64,000 bases of DNA from Micromonospora sp. NBC_00421 (GTDB lineage: Bacteria; Actinomycetota; Actinomycetes; Mycobacteriales; Micromonosporaceae), in assembly GCF_036017915.1 (NCBI RefSeq), contig NZ_CP107929.1, positions 1,612,001 to 1,676,000 on the forward strand, given 5' to 3'. Of the stretch, positions 52,699 through 61,882 are shown piece after piece (position 1 is the first letter of the stretch; every line of letters begins with the position of its first letter). The notes beneath the pieces are model-generated. The model was not told the DNA's origin. It saw nothing but the letters and a program-made list of their open reading frames with translations, and made no database searches. The position numbers were made by a program, and so were the translations under genes.

Positions 52699-53586
52699 GT
52701 GACGATGGTTGCCGCCGAGGGGGGACCGGCCACCGGCCCCACGGTGTTGCGGATGCTGCTCGGCGCGCAGTTGCGCCGGCTGCGGGAGGCCAGCGGCGTC
52801 ACACGGGAGGGTGCCGGCTGGGAGATCCGTTCCTCGGAGTCGAAGATCAGCCGGATGGAGCTGGGTCGGGTCGGCTTCAAGGAACGCGACGTCGCCGACC
52901 TGCTCACCCTCTACGGGGTCACCGCCGTCGACGAGCGCAACGCGCTGCTCAAGCTGGCCCGGGACGCCAACAGCCCCGGCTGGTGGCACCGCTACGGTGA
53001 CGTGCTGCCCACCTGGTTCCAGTCCTACCTGGGCCTGGAGGCGGCCGCCGCGTTGATCCGCAGCTACGAGGTGCAGTTCGTCCCCGGCCTCCTCCAGACC
53101 CCGGACTACGCCCGCGCGGTCGTCCTGCTCGGGCACCGGGGCGCCGCGGTAGAGGAGGTCGACCGTCGGGTGGAACTGCGGATGCAGCGTCAGCAGTTGC
53201 TGCACCGCACCGATCCGCCGCAGCTCTGGGCGGTGATCGACGAGGCCGTCCTGCGCCGGCCGATCGGCGGCCCGCAGGTGATGCGGGGGCAGTTGACCGC
53301 GCTGGTCGAGGCGACCCGTTCGCCGCACATCCGACTACAGATCATTCCGTTCGACGCCGGTGGCCACGCCGCGGCCGGTGGGGCCTTCACCATCCTGCGG
53401 TTCGGCGACGACGACCTGCCCGACATCGTCTACATCGAGCAGCTGACCAGCGCGCTCTACCTCGACAAGCGGGAGGACCTGGACTACTACGCGGCGGCTA
53501 TGGAACGGCTCTGCGTCGAGGCCACCCCGCCGGAGCGTACGCCGGAGGTCCTCACCCGACTGCGGGACGAGCTCTACCCGCAGTGA
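52699..53586 (+). CDS. XRE-family regulator with DUF5753 domain
   Basis: 295 aa. N-terminal HTH (QLRRLREASGVTREGAGWEI, SESKISRMELGR) followed by a DUF5753 ligand domain (FQSYLGLEAAA, YEVQFVPGLLQTPDYARAV, IDEAVLRRPIGG). Typical partner of the DUF397 protein. GTG 52699 has GGAGGGG upstream; ATG 52705 is an alternative. Expected to act at sites in its own upstream region. Confidence 0.9.
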   Translation: MTMVAAEGGPATGPTVLRMLLGAQLRRLREASGVTREGAGWEIRSSESKISRMELGRVGFKERDVADLLTLYGVTAVDERNALLKLARDANSPGWWHRYGDVLPTWFQSYLGLEAAAALIRSYEVQFVPGLLQTPDYARAVVLLGHRGAAVEEVDRRVELRMQRQQLLHRTDPPQLWAVIDEAVLRRPIGGPQVMRGQLTALVEATRSPHIRLQIIPFDAGGHAAAGGAFTILRFGDDDLPDIVYIEQLTSALYLDKREDLDYYAAAMERLCVEATPPERTPEVLTRLRDELYPQ

Positions 53587-53683
53587 CCGCCCACCGGCCT
53601 GCCGGCACCGCCGGGACGGCCTCTACGATGGCGGGAACCGAAGACAGTGGACGGACGCCATCGACCACCGATGGCGCGGAGTC

Positions 53684-54538
53684 ATGGAGGACCCGGTGAC
53701 CACCGATGCCCCGACGGGCGCCGCCCAGCACCCCAGCGACCGGATCGACACCTCGGTCGCGCACCCGGCCCGCCGCTACAACTACTGGCTCGGTGGCAAG
53801 GACAACTTCCAGGCCGACCGTGATTCCGGCGACGCCATGGCAGCGGCCTTCCCGACCATCCGTACCGCCGCCCTGGAGAACCGTCGGTTCCTGCAACGCG
53901 CGGTGGCCCACCTGGCCCGCGAGGCGGGCATCCGGCAGTTCCTGGACATCGGCACCGGCATCCCGACGGCGGACAACACCCACGAGGTGGCCCAGGCCAT
54001 CGCCCCGGACGCCCGGGTGGTCTACGTCGACAACGACCCGATCGTGCTGGCCCACGCCCGGGCGTTGCTGACCAGTTCGGCGCAGGGCGCCACCGCCTAC
54101 ATCGACGCCGACCTGCGCGACCCGGAGAAGATCCTGCACCACCCCGAGCTGCGGCGCACCCTCGACCTGGGGCAGCCGGTCGCGCTGATGCTGGTGGCCA
54201 TCCTGCACTTCGTGCCGGACCCCGACGACCCGTACGGCGTGGTCCGCCGGCTGCTCGCGGAGTTGCCGCCGGGCAGCTACCTGGCCGCGTCGCACGCCAC
54301 CTACGACCATCTTGCTCCGGCGGTGGCTGAGGAGGCCCGGGTGGCGACCCGGAGCGGCAACGCACCCGGCATGATCAATCTGCGTGGTCGGGACGACTTC
54401 GCCCGGTTCTTCGACGGCTTGGACATGGTCGAGCCCGGCCTCGTCTCGGTGGCCGAGTGGCGGGCCGAGACCGAGCCGCAGCCCCGGCCCACCGCGGACG
54501 AGGTGAGCATGTACGGCGCGGTGGCCCGCAAGCCCTGA
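53684..54538 (+). CDS. SAM-dependent methyltransferase, DUF574/Methyltransf_19 family
   Basis: 284 aa. Carries the family signature DTSVAHPARRYNYWLGGKDN, motif I FLDIGTGIPTADNTH, and VYVDNDPIVLAHARALL. Abundant in actinomycetes; natural substrates are largely unknown. ATG 53684 has GGAG 6 nt upstream; GTG 53696 is an alternative start preceded by GGAGG. Confidence 0.9.
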   Translation: MEDPVTTDAPTGAAQHPSDRIDTSVAHPARRYNYWLGGKDNFQADRDSGDAMAAAFPTIRTAALENRRFLQRAVAHLAREAGIRQFLDIGTGIPTADNTHEVAQAIAPDARVVYVDNDPIVLAHARALLTSSAQGATAYIDADLRDPEKILHHPELRRTLDLGQPVALMLVAILHFVPDPDDPYGVVRRLLAELPPGSYLAASHATYDHLAPAVAEEARVATRSGNAPGMINLRGRDDFARFFDGLDMVEPGLVSVAEWRAETEPQPRPTADEVSMYGAVARKP

Positions 54539-54658
54539 CCAGGTTTCACCGACCGAGCCCGAGCGAGGTGGCCGGGGGCAGGTCGGCGGGCGGGTCCGTG
54601 CCGTCCCCGCGTGTCGGCCCGCGTGGTCGATTCGTCGACCGGCTCGTAACTTTGTCGG

Positions 54659-55453
54659 ATGATCACACGTTCGCTGGCGCTCAGCCCCCGCACGGTCGTG
54701 TCCACCGCCGAGCCCTCGTCCGACGGTCCGGTGGGTTACGTGACCGGCCTGGTGGAGCGGCTCGGCGGCCCCGGCGCGGGGCTGGCGGTGGCGCTGGAGA
54801 ACCTGTTCCCGCCGATTCCCAGCGAGGTGATCCTGCCGCTGGCCGGCTTCGCCGCCGCCCAGGGGCGGATCAGCCTGGTCGGGGCGATCCTCTGGACGAC
54901 GCTCGGTTCCGTGGTCGGCGCCTGGGTGCTCTACGGCATCGGCGCGGCACTGGGCCGTGACCGGATGCGGGCCGTCGCGGGCCGGCTGCCGCTGGTGAAG
55001 CTGAGCGACGTGGACCGCACCGAGGCGTGGTTCCTCAAGCACGGGGTCAAGGCGGTGTTCTTCGGGCGGATGATCCCGATCTTCCGCAGCCTCATCTCCA
55101 TCCCGGCGGGGGTGGAGCGGATGCCGATCCCGACGTTCCTGCTCTTCACCACGCTCGGCAGTCTGATCTGGAACACCACCTTCGTGATGGCCGGCTTCCT
55201 GCTCGGCGACAACTGGCACGTCGTCGAGGAGTACGTCGGGTCGTTCCAGAAGGTCGTCATCGTGGTCTGCGTCGCCGCCGCCGGCTGGTTCGTGGTCAAC
55301 CGGGTCCGCCGGGCGCGCGCCGCCCGCCCCGACGCCCCGCCCGCCGACACCCCGCCCGCCGCCGACACCGTCGACCGGTCGGATCCCGGCGACGGTACGA
55401 CGTACCGGGGGACCGTCTACCGGGGTGGCGTCTGGGGACGCGACACCGACTGA
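54659..55453 (+). CDS. DedA-family membrane protein
   Basis: 264 aa. Family motifs ENLFPPIPSEVILPLAGFAA and FGRMIPIFRSLISIPAG (the conserved GRxxPxxRxxxxxPAG), with about five membrane segments and an acidic C-terminal tail with Pro/Ala and a GTTYRG repeat. DedA proteins are implicated in lipid scrambling and proton-dependent transport. The start lacks a clear ribosome site. Confidence 0.9.
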   Translation: MITRSLALSPRTVVSTAEPSSDGPVGYVTGLVERLGGPGAGLAVALENLFPPIPSEVILPLAGFAAAQGRISLVGAILWTTLGSVVGAWVLYGIGAALGRDRMRAVAGRLPLVKLSDVDRTEAWFLKHGVKAVFFGRMIPIFRSLISIPAGVERMPIPTFLLFTTLGSLIWNTTFVMAGFLLGDNWHVVEEYVGSFQKVVIVVCVAAAGWFVVNRVRRARAARPDAPPADTPPAADTVDRSDPGDGTTYRGTVYRGGVWGRDTD

Positions 55454-55547
55454 GCCGGGCCGGCGGTGCTGTCGTACGCCGGGCGGAATGATCCGTTCCG
55501 GCTGCCCGTACGTACTGCCGGGTGGGGATCGGGACAGGGGAGGCACG

Positions 55548-56480
55548 ATGACGGAGCCGCACCAGGAGTACCGTCCGACGACGGGGGAGCAGCGACCGGT
55601 CTTCGAGCCGGTGATCGAGGTGATCGGCGAGCCGGTCGGGGTGACAGGCGACCCGGCGGGCGACCCACCGCCCCGGTCACCGTGGCCCCGCGGAGCGCGC
55701 CTGCTGGCTGCCGCGGCGGTGCTGGTGGTGGCGCTCGGCGCGATCGCGGTGGTGGTGACCATGGCCAACCCGGACCGGCTGGGCGTGGTCTTCTCCGGCG
55801 GACAGGGTGGGGCGCCACCGGTGACGGTGACCGCCCGCCCGGGTGGCGCGGGCGCCGCCGAGGCCGCCGCCGGGCGGACCGCGACCGCACCGGTCGGCGG
55901 GTTGCGCCGGGCCACCTTCGAGTTGCTGGACGGGGTGACCTCGTTCCGGCTGCGCGCCGCCGACCTCGGCGCCGACCTGTACCGGATCAGCAGCCCGGCC
56001 GACGCCGGCCTGACGCCCCGGCCCGAGGTGTCCGGCGACCGGGTGCAACTGCGGGTGACCCGTCGGGACAAGCCCGGCCGGGGCGTCGTCGACGTGGTGC
56101 TCAACTCCCGGCTGACCTGGCGGCTGCGGCTGATCGGTGGAGTCAGCGACCACGTCCTCGACCTCGCCGAGGCAAGGCTGTCCGGGGTGGAGCTGATCGG
56201 CGGCGCGGCCCGGGTCGACCTGCGGTTGCCACCGACGTCCGGCACCCGCACCGTACGGATAACCGGAGGCGTCAACCAGTTCGTGATCCGGGCCCCCGAC
56301 AGCCCGCCGGTCCGGGTCCGGGCGGGTGCCGGCGCCGGCAGCGTCGTCTGGTACGGCGACCGGCGCGACGGCCTCGCCCGGGGGGCCACCGTCGGCTCGC
56401 CGGACTGGGACCGGTCGCCCGATCGGCTCTACCTCGACCTCGTCGCCGGGGCCAACACGGTCACCGTCGTCGAGGACTGA
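55548..56480 (+). CDS. Membrane-anchored protein with a beta-solenoid-like extracellular domain
   Basis: 310 aa. Cytoplasmic N-terminus of ~50 residues, one TM helix (LLAAAAVLVVALGAIAVVVT), a Thr/Ala/Gly spacer, then a beta-rich domain with repeated short strands (WRLRLIGGVSDHVLDL, VELIGGAARVDL, VRITGGVNQFVI), similar in layout to DUF4097/toast-rack adhesin-like folds. I cannot name a family with certainty. GGGGAGG precedes ATG 55548. Confidence 0.7.
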   Translation: MTEPHQEYRPTTGEQRPVFEPVIEVIGEPVGVTGDPAGDPPPRSPWPRGARLLAAAAVLVVALGAIAVVVTMANPDRLGVVFSGGQGGAPPVTVTARPGGAGAAEAAAGRTATAPVGGLRRATFELLDGVTSFRLRAADLGADLYRISSPADAGLTPRPEVSGDRVQLRVTRRDKPGRGVVDVVLNSRLTWRLRLIGGVSDHVLDLAEARLSGVELIGGAARVDLRLPPTSGTRTVRITGGVNQFVIRAPDSPPVRVRAGAGAGSVVWYGDRRDGLARGATVGSPDWDRSPDRLYLDLVAGANTVTVVED

Positions 56481-56528
56481 ACCGGCGGGGACCGGACCGT
56501 GGCGGGTGGGCCGGCATAGAGTCGAGCG

Positions 56529-57500
56529 GTGGACCGTACCGAATCGTTGCCGGCGCAGACCCGACCACCCGGCGTCGCCCCCGAGGACCCGGGCAGCGTG
56601 CTGCTGCCCGGCCACGACGTGCCACTGGGCCGGTACACCACGGTGCGCCGGCTGCTGCCGCAGCGGGCCCGCCGGATGGTCGGGGCGTGGTGTTTCGTGG
56701 ACCACTTCGGCCCGGACGACGTCGCGCAGCGGCCGGGGATGGAGGTGCCGCCGCACCCGCACACCGGCCTGCAGACGGTGACCTGGCTGCTCGACGGCGA
56801 GATCGTGCACCGGGACAGCCTCGGCAACGTGCAGCCGATCCGGCCCGGCCAGCTCAACGTGATGACCTCCGGGCACGGCATCGCGCACTCGGAGCGGTCA
56901 CCCGCCACCCATCCGCCGGTGATGCACGGCGTACAACTGTGGGTGGCGCTGCCCGACCCGGCGCGGGCCGGTGCGGCCGACTTCGCCCACCACGCCGACC
57001 TGCCCCGGTGGCGCGACGGCGACTGGGACCACACCCTGCTCGTCGGTGAGCTGGGCGGGGAGGCGTCCCCGGCGGTGGTGCACACCCCGCTGCTCGGTGC
57101 GCAGCTCGAGGCGCACGGCCCGACCCCGGCGACGTTGCCGCTACGCCCCCGCTTCGAGTACGCCCTGCTGGCGATGTCCGGCCGGGCCCGGGTCGACGGC
57201 CTGTCGCTGGAGCCCGGCGCGCTGCTCTACCTGGGTTCGGGGCGGGAGCGGCTGGTGGTGGCCGCCGATCCGGGCAGTCGACTGATGCTGCTGGGCGGCG
57301 AGCCGTTCGACGAGCCCCTCGTCATGTGGTGGAACTTCGTCGGGCGCTCGCACGAGGAGGTGACCGCCGCCCGGGAGGACTGGATGGCCGGCCGTCGGTT
57401 CGGTGCGGTCGCCGACGACGCGGCCCCGCCGCTGCCCGCCCCGGAACTGCCGAGCGTCCGGTTGAAGGCCCGGGACCGGCGGGGTGACCTGCACGGTTGA
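56529..57500 (+). CDS. Pirin-family protein
   Basis: 323 aa, bicupin. Metal-site residues lie in PPHPHTGLQTVTWLLDGEI and SGHGIAHSE, the canonical pirin His-His-His-Glu pattern. Pirins include quercetinases and redox-responsive regulators; the role here is unknown. GTG 56529 is used. Monocistronic, followed by the long inverted repeat. Confidence 0.9.
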   Translation: MDRTESLPAQTRPPGVAPEDPGSVLLPGHDVPLGRYTTVRRLLPQRARRMVGAWCFVDHFGPDDVAQRPGMEVPPHPHTGLQTVTWLLDGEIVHRDSLGNVQPIRPGQLNVMTSGHGIAHSERSPATHPPVMHGVQLWVALPDPARAGAADFAHHADLPRWRDGDWDHTLLVGELGGEASPAVVHTPLLGAQLEAHGPTPATLPLRPRFEYALLAMSGRARVDGLSLEPGALLYLGSGRERLVVAADPGSRLMLLGGEPFDEPLVMWWNFVGRSHEEVTAAREDWMAGRRFGAVADDAAPPLPAPELPSVRLKARDRRGDLHG

Positions 57501-57721
57501 GCCGGTGGCCGGCCCGTGTGCTCGCCCACAATATTGCGGAAATCAGCCGTACGGGTGATGGCCTGTCATAGGCTGGTGTCGGCAGTGATGCCCGCCCGGT
57601 TCGGGTGGCCGCCCGGTTGTTGGCCGGTGAACAGGCACGCGTGCGCCCCAGGTCGCGGTTCGCGACCCGGGGCGCCCGCCTTCCCACCCCCACCCCCACC
57701 CCCACCCACCCCCGTTGGCAC

Positions 57722-57785
57722 CCGGTGATCAAGAGGTTTACGCCAAGTCGATCACGGAAGTTGGCGTAAACCTCTTGATCACCGG
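57722..57785. repeat. Perfect 25-bp inverted repeat
   Basis: Arms 57722-57746 and 57761-57785 pair perfectly around a 14-nt spacer; the core includes TGATCAAGAGGTTTACG and its complement. It lies between the convergent pirin and DUF2795 genes and is much AT-richer than its surroundings. It is flanked by a C-rich tract (57684-57714) and the G-rich tract on the other side. Possibly a dispersed palindromic element that also serves as terminator. Confidence 0.85.
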
Positions 57786-57793
57786 ATACGGGC

Positions 57794-57828
57794 GGGGTGG
57801 GTGGGGTGGGTGGGGGTGGGGGTGGGGG
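57794..57828 (+). other. G-rich tract with G-quadruplex potential
   Basis: At least six runs of three or more G separated by single T residues lie on the + strand just beyond the inverted repeat and directly before the stop codon of the minus-strand DUF2795 gene. The pattern satisfies the usual G4 rule on the + strand. Confidence 0.7.
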
Positions 57829-58101
57829 TTAGATGCTGCGGAGGTGTTGGGAGATCCGGGGGTGGCGCTTGTTTCTCGCCTGCCGTGCGTGTTGGGCGGG
57901 GTCCACCTCGGGGGCGGTGTCGATGCCGGCGGAGCGGGCCACCTCGGCGTCGTTGACGTAGTCCACCGGCGGCAACGCGCGCAACGCCCGCAACACGTCC
58001 GGTGGAGCGCCCTCCCGCTCGGCCTGGCATAGCACGGCGTCCTTCTCCGCCGGGAAGTCCAGGGTGGACAGGTACCGCAGGACTTCGGTCCGACTGGCCA
58101 T
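57829..58101 (-). CDS. DUF2795-family protein
   Basis: 90 aa, helical. Starts MASRTEVLRYLSTLDFPAEK, with ALRALPPVDYVNDAEV, the pattern of the actinobacterial DUF2795 family of unknown function. GAGGAGG precedes ATG 58101. Divergent from the DUF2267 gene. Confidence 0.85.
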   Translation of the reverse strand: MASRTEVLRYLSTLDFPAEKDAVLCQAEREGAPPDVLRALRALPPVDYVNDAEVARSAGIDTAPEVDPAQHARQARNKRHPRISQHLRSI

Positions 58102-58311
58102 CGGGTGAGCCTCCTCGCCTCCTCGGTTCCGGTCACGATCGGCGGCGGTTACCCGTCCGGCGGCTGATCACTCGCCGTCGAGGCGGAAAACCACCCTGTG
58201 TCGTCGAGGTGGATTTCCGCGTCGCTTCGCGTACCCGGGCGGCGACACGAGCGTCGTTTCCGGGTCGCCGTGGTGGGTAACCGAGCGGTCCCATGTCGAA
58301 GGGAGCCCCGG

Positions 58312-58725
58312 ATGAACTACGACACCTTCGTCGACCAGGTGGCCCGGCGGATCCGGACCGGTCCTGACCGGGCCGTGGTGCTGGTCCACGCCACCCTGGC
58401 CACCCTCGCCGAACGGCTGACCGGTGGGGAGGTGCTCGACCTCGCGACGCAGTTACCGGCGCCGCTGCGACTGGCGCTGCGGCCCGGCCCGAGCACCGAG
58501 GCAGCCGACCGGTTCGACGCCGCCGAGTTCGTCGCCCGGGTGGCGCAGCGGGCCGACCTGGACGAAACGGCTGCCCGGGAGGCGGTGCGGGCGGTCTTCG
58601 TCACGGTCCGCGAGGCGGTCAGCGGTGGTGAGTTCGACGATCTGGTGATCCGGTTCCCCCGCGACTACCGGGATCTGGTGGAGCCGGCGCTCGCCCCGGG
58701 TGGGGCCGCGTTGCGCCGCGCCTGA
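58312..58725 (+). CDS. DUF2267-family protein
   Basis: 137 aa, helical, with MNYDTFVDQVARR, LVHATLATLAERLTGGEVLD and a FDAAEFVARVAQRA segment typical of DUF2267 proteins found near stress genes. Function unknown. AAGGGAG precedes ATG 58312. Confidence 0.88.
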   Translation: MNYDTFVDQVARRIRTGPDRAVVLVHATLATLAERLTGGEVLDLATQLPAPLRLALRPGPSTEAADRFDAAEFVARVAQRADLDETAAREAVRAVFVTVREAVSGGEFDDLVIRFPRDYRDLVEPALAPGGAALRRA

Positions 58726-58848
58726 CCCGGCGGGCCACCGGGAGCGGGACCGCCAGTCGGGCACACAGCCGTTGACCAGGGCAACCACGCCGCAACGGTG
58801 GGGTGCCCTGACTTGGCGAGTCGTCCGACCTGGCCTAACCTGGACGCA

Positions 58849-58972
58849 CGAGGGGAGTACTTCCCACGAATCATTCCGGTCAGTACGGCGTGCCCCGGGC
58901 GCGCCTCGGGTGGTTGCCCACGGCGAATCGTGGGTGAAGGAGACCTCGAACATGGCACGGTGTTCGAGGAGG
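58849..58972 (+). ncRNA. yybP-ykoY Mn2+ riboswitch with SD-sequestering hairpin
   Basis: The leader carries the L1 signature GGGGAGTA (58852-58859) and a 3' GAGACCT (58940-58946) typical of yybP-ykoY. P1 forms between CGAGG (58849-58853) and CCTCG (58944-58948). The same CCTCG belongs to a competing hairpin CCTCGAACA (58944-58952) / TGTTCGAGG (58961-58969), which buries the first part of the AGGAGG ribosome site (58967-58972). Mn2+ binding would hold P1 and free the ribosome site for terC. Identification rests on motifs and placement, not on a model score. Confidence 0.75.
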
Positions 58973-58976
58973 CTCC

Positions 58977-59996
58977 ATGACCGATCTGTCATATCTTGCT
59001 GCCGGTGAATTGTCGTCGGTCGGCACACCGACCCTCTGGGCGGTCACCATCGCCGGCGTGCTCGCCCTGCTGGTCCTCGACTTCCTGGTCACCCGCCGCC
59101 CGCACGAGGTGTCGATCAGGGAGGCCCTGGGCTGGTCGGCGTTCTACATCGCGCTGCCGCTGGCCTTCGGCGGCTGGGTCTGGTCCCGGTACGGCTCCCA
59201 GCAGGGCGTCGAGTACCTGACCGGTTACCTGGTCGAGAAGTCGCTCTCCGTCGACAACCTCTTCGTGTTCATGCTGCTGCTGGCCGCCTTCGCGGTGCCC
59301 GCGGTGCTCGCCCAGCGGGTGCTGCTCTACGGCATCGCCGGTGCGCTGGTGCTGCGCGCGATCTTCATCGCCCTCGGCGCGGCGGCGTTGCAGACCCTCG
59401 ACTTCGCCTTCCTGCTCTTCGCCGTCATCCTGATCGCCACTGCGGTCAAGCTGCTGCGCGACGCCCTCTCCGGGCACGAGCAGGAGGTCGACATCAACAA
59501 GATGCGGTCGGTGCGGCTGCTGCGCCGGTTCATGCCGGTGGTCGACGAGTACCACGGCACCCGGATGACGATCCGCCAGCACGGTCGGCGGGCGCTCACC
59601 CCGTTCGCCCTCGTGGTGGTCGCGGTGCTCGCCACCGACATCGTCTTCGCGGTCGACTCGGTGCCCGCCGTCTACGGCATCACCGAGGACCCGTACCTGG
59701 TCTTCGCCACCAACGCGTTCGCGCTGCTCGGGCTGCGGGCGCTCTACTTCGTGCTGCACGCCGCGCTCAGCCGGCTGGTGCACCTCAGCTACGGTCTGGC
59801 GATCATCCTGGCCTTCATCGGCGTCAAGCTCGGGCTGCACTGGGCGCACGGGATCTGGTCGGGCGTGCCGGAGATCCCGACGTTGGCCTCGCTCGGCGTC
59901 ATCATCGGCGTCCTGACCGTGGTCACCCTCACCAGCCTGCGGGCCACCCGCGACCGGGAGACCGGCGAGGCCGACGTGGTCACCGAGAAACACTGA
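58977..59996 (+). CDS. terC: TerC-family integral membrane protein
   Basis: 339 aa, about nine TM segments. Conserved acidic membrane motifs EKSLSVDNLFVFM and ATDIVFAVDSVPAV are intact, with the charged middle loop GHEQEVDINKMR. TerC/Alx proteins take part in manganese export and metalation of secreted proteins. The riboswitch in its leader supports Mn2+-responsive expression. Starts 4 nt after the ribosome site AGGAGG. Confidence 0.92.
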   Translation: MTDLSYLAAGELSSVGTPTLWAVTIAGVLALLVLDFLVTRRPHEVSIREALGWSAFYIALPLAFGGWVWSRYGSQQGVEYLTGYLVEKSLSVDNLFVFMLLLAAFAVPAVLAQRVLLYGIAGALVLRAIFIALGAAALQTLDFAFLLFAVILIATAVKLLRDALSGHEQEVDINKMRSVRLLRRFMPVVDEYHGTRMTIRQHGRRALTPFALVVVAVLATDIVFAVDSVPAVYGITEDPYLVFATNAFALLGLRALYFVLHAALSRLVHLSYGLAIILAFIGVKLGLHWAHGIWSGVPEIPTLASLGVIIGVLTVVTLTSLRATRDRETGEADVVTEKH

Positions 59997-60107
59997 CGGC
60001 ACGGAACCGGCGGCGGTACGTGACGTCACGCCGCCGGTTCCGTGGACGGTCCCGGCGAACTCTCCCGCCCGGGGCGGTCCAGGTGGTACGACTTACCGGT
60101 GGGAATC

Positions 60108-60698
60108 GTGTCACCGGGCTTCCAGGGCCGACGTCGTACGACCGACCCGGCCCTGCCGCCGGGGCAGTACCTGACCGAGGACTTCCCGGTCCTGTCCGCC
60201 GGGCCGACCCCCAGGGTGTCCCCGGACCGCTGGGAGTTCGTCCTCGCCACCGAGACCGGCGACGAGTTCCGCTGGTCCTGGGCGGAGCTGATGAGCCTGC
60301 CGCAGGAGACCCCCACGGTGGACATCCACTGCGTCACCCGGTGGTCCAAGTTCGGCACCAACTGGCAGGGTGTCTCGCTGGACGTGCTGCTCGACGGGGT
60401 GGACACCGCCGCCGACTACGCCCAGGCCCACTCGTACGGCGGCTACACCACCAACCTGCCGCTGGACGACCTGCGTGACGGTCAGGCCTGGCTGGTGCAC
60501 GGATACGACGGCGAACCGCTGCCCGCCGAGCACGGTGGGCCGGCCCGGCTGCTGGTCCCGCACCTCTACTTCTGGAAGTCGGCCAAGTGGGTACGCGGGC
60601 TGCGGCTGACAGTCGAGGACGAGCCCGGTTTCTGGGAGACCGCCGGCTACCACGACTACGGCGATCCGTGGCGCGAGCAGCGCTACCAGGGCGACTGA
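60108..60698 (+). CDS. Molybdopterin-dependent oxidoreductase (sulfite-oxidase fold)
   Basis: 196 aa. The Mo-ligand Cys lies in DIHCVTRWSKFGTNWQGV; SYGGYTTNLPL and VPHLYFWKSAKWVRGL are typical of the stand-alone oxidoreductase molybdopterin-binding domain (YedY-like, without signal peptide here). It is followed after 1 nt by the flavin reductase gene, a likely electron partner. GTG 60108 is used; GTG 60099 is also possible. Confidence 0.87.
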   Translation: MSPGFQGRRRTTDPALPPGQYLTEDFPVLSAGPTPRVSPDRWEFVLATETGDEFRWSWAELMSLPQETPTVDIHCVTRWSKFGTNWQGVSLDVLLDGVDTAADYAQAHSYGGYTTNLPLDDLRDGQAWLVHGYDGEPLPAEHGGPARLLVPHLYFWKSAKWVRGLRLTVEDEPGFWETAGYHDYGDPWREQRYQGD

Positions 60699-60699
60699 G

Positions 60700-61461
60700 G
60701 TGACCGCTGCCGCCGCGGGTGGCCGGCGGGCCGTGCCGCTGGGCTGGCGGGTGGCCCGGCTGGTGCAGCGCCGGGTCGAGACGTCCACCGCGCAGACCCT
60801 GGTCCTGTCGGTGCCGGACTGGCCGGGGCACCTGCCGGGGCAGCACGTCGACGTCCGGCTCACCGCCCCCGACGGCTACCAGGCGGCCCGGTCGTACTCG
60901 CTGGCCGGGCCGGCCGACGGCGACCGGATCGCGTTGACCGTGCAGCGGGTGCCCGACGGCGAGGTGTCGCCGTACCTGACCGACGCCTGGGTCGAGGGCG
61001 ACCCGGTGGAGGTGCGCGGTCCGGTCGGTGGCTGGTTCGTCTGGCGGCCCGCGCAGACCGCGCCGGTGTTGCTGGTCGCCGGGGGTTCCGGGGTGGTGCC
61101 GTTGATGGCGATGGTGCGGGCCCGCCGGGCCGCCGGCAGCCGGACGCCGTTCCGGCTGATCTACTCGGTCCGCACCCCGGCGGACGTCATCTACGCCGAC
61201 GAGCTGCGGACCCGCGCCCGCGACGACCCCGGCCTGGACGTGGCCTACGTCTACACCCGGCAGGCGCCCGACGGGTGGCGGGGCGAGCCGCACCGGATCG
61301 GGCTGGCCGACGTGAACACCTACGGCTGGCCGGCGGAGCTGGAACCGCTCTGCTACGTCTGCGGCCCGACCGGTTTCGTGGAGACCGTCGCGGACCTGTT
61401 GGTGGGGCTGGGCCACCAGACCCGGCGGGTACGGACCGAACGGTTCGGACCCACCGGCTGA
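60700..61461 (+). CDS. Ferredoxin-NADP reductase-like flavoprotein
   Basis: 253 aa. FAD-binding ARSYSLAGP and NAD(P)-binding AGGSGVVPLMAMV and YVCGPTGFVE. No C-terminal 2Fe-2S domain, unlike the reductase at 36770. Coupled to the molybdoenzyme gene (1 nt between stop and GTG start). Likely supplies or accepts electrons for that enzyme. Confidence 0.9.
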   Translation: MTAAAAGGRRAVPLGWRVARLVQRRVETSTAQTLVLSVPDWPGHLPGQHVDVRLTAPDGYQAARSYSLAGPADGDRIALTVQRVPDGEVSPYLTDAWVEGDPVEVRGPVGGWFVWRPAQTAPVLLVAGGSGVVPLMAMVRARRAAGSRTPFRLIYSVRTPADVIYADELRTRARDDPGLDVAYVYTRQAPDGWRGEPHRIGLADVNTYGWPAELEPLCYVCGPTGFVETVADLLVGLGHQTRRVRTERFGPTG

Positions 61462-61477
61462 CCGGCGAGGAGAATCG

Positions 61478-61771
61478 ATGACCGAGATGTCCTACCTGGA
61501 CGGCAACATGCTCGACGGGCCGCTGCGCGAGCTGTTCGCGGTGGACCTGAGCACGGCGACCGGGCGGTGCGCGTCGTGCGGCATGGTCGGCCCGATGGCC
61601 GGCCTGCGGGTCTACGCCCACGCCCCCGGCCTGGTGGGTCGCTGTCCGGCCTGCGCCGAGGTGATGGTGCGGCTGGTCCGGGCCCCCGACCGGGCCTGGC
61701 TGGACCTGCGCGGCATCACCTACCTCCAGGTGCCGATGCCGACCGTGGAGCCGTTCCCCCGGCCACTCTGA
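61478..61771 (+). CDS. DUF6510-family zinc-ribbon-like protein
   Basis: 97 aa. Two CxxC pairs (CASCGM and CPACAEV) fit a single zinc site. Third gene of the molybdoenzyme operon, 16 nt after the reductase, and commonly found there. The role is unknown; it could be an assembly or electron-transfer accessory. Confidence 0.85.
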   Translation: MTEMSYLDGNMLDGPLRELFAVDLSTATGRCASCGMVGPMAGLRVYAHAPGLVGRCPACAEVMVRLVRAPDRAWLDLRGITYLQVPMPTVEPFPRPL

Positions 61772-61882
61772 CCCGTTGCGGGCGGCGCAGGGCGTGGTCG
61801 TCCGGGTCCGGATGTCCGCCGACTCGGGCCGCCCGGGTGATCCGACACGTTTGTCCTGCCGGGGGTCGGGAAGGGAGCGGAC

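Noticed and set aside
57516..57728. A 70-codon frame after the pirin gene
   Set aside because: No ribosome site, Pro-rich translation of the C-tract, no family resemblance.
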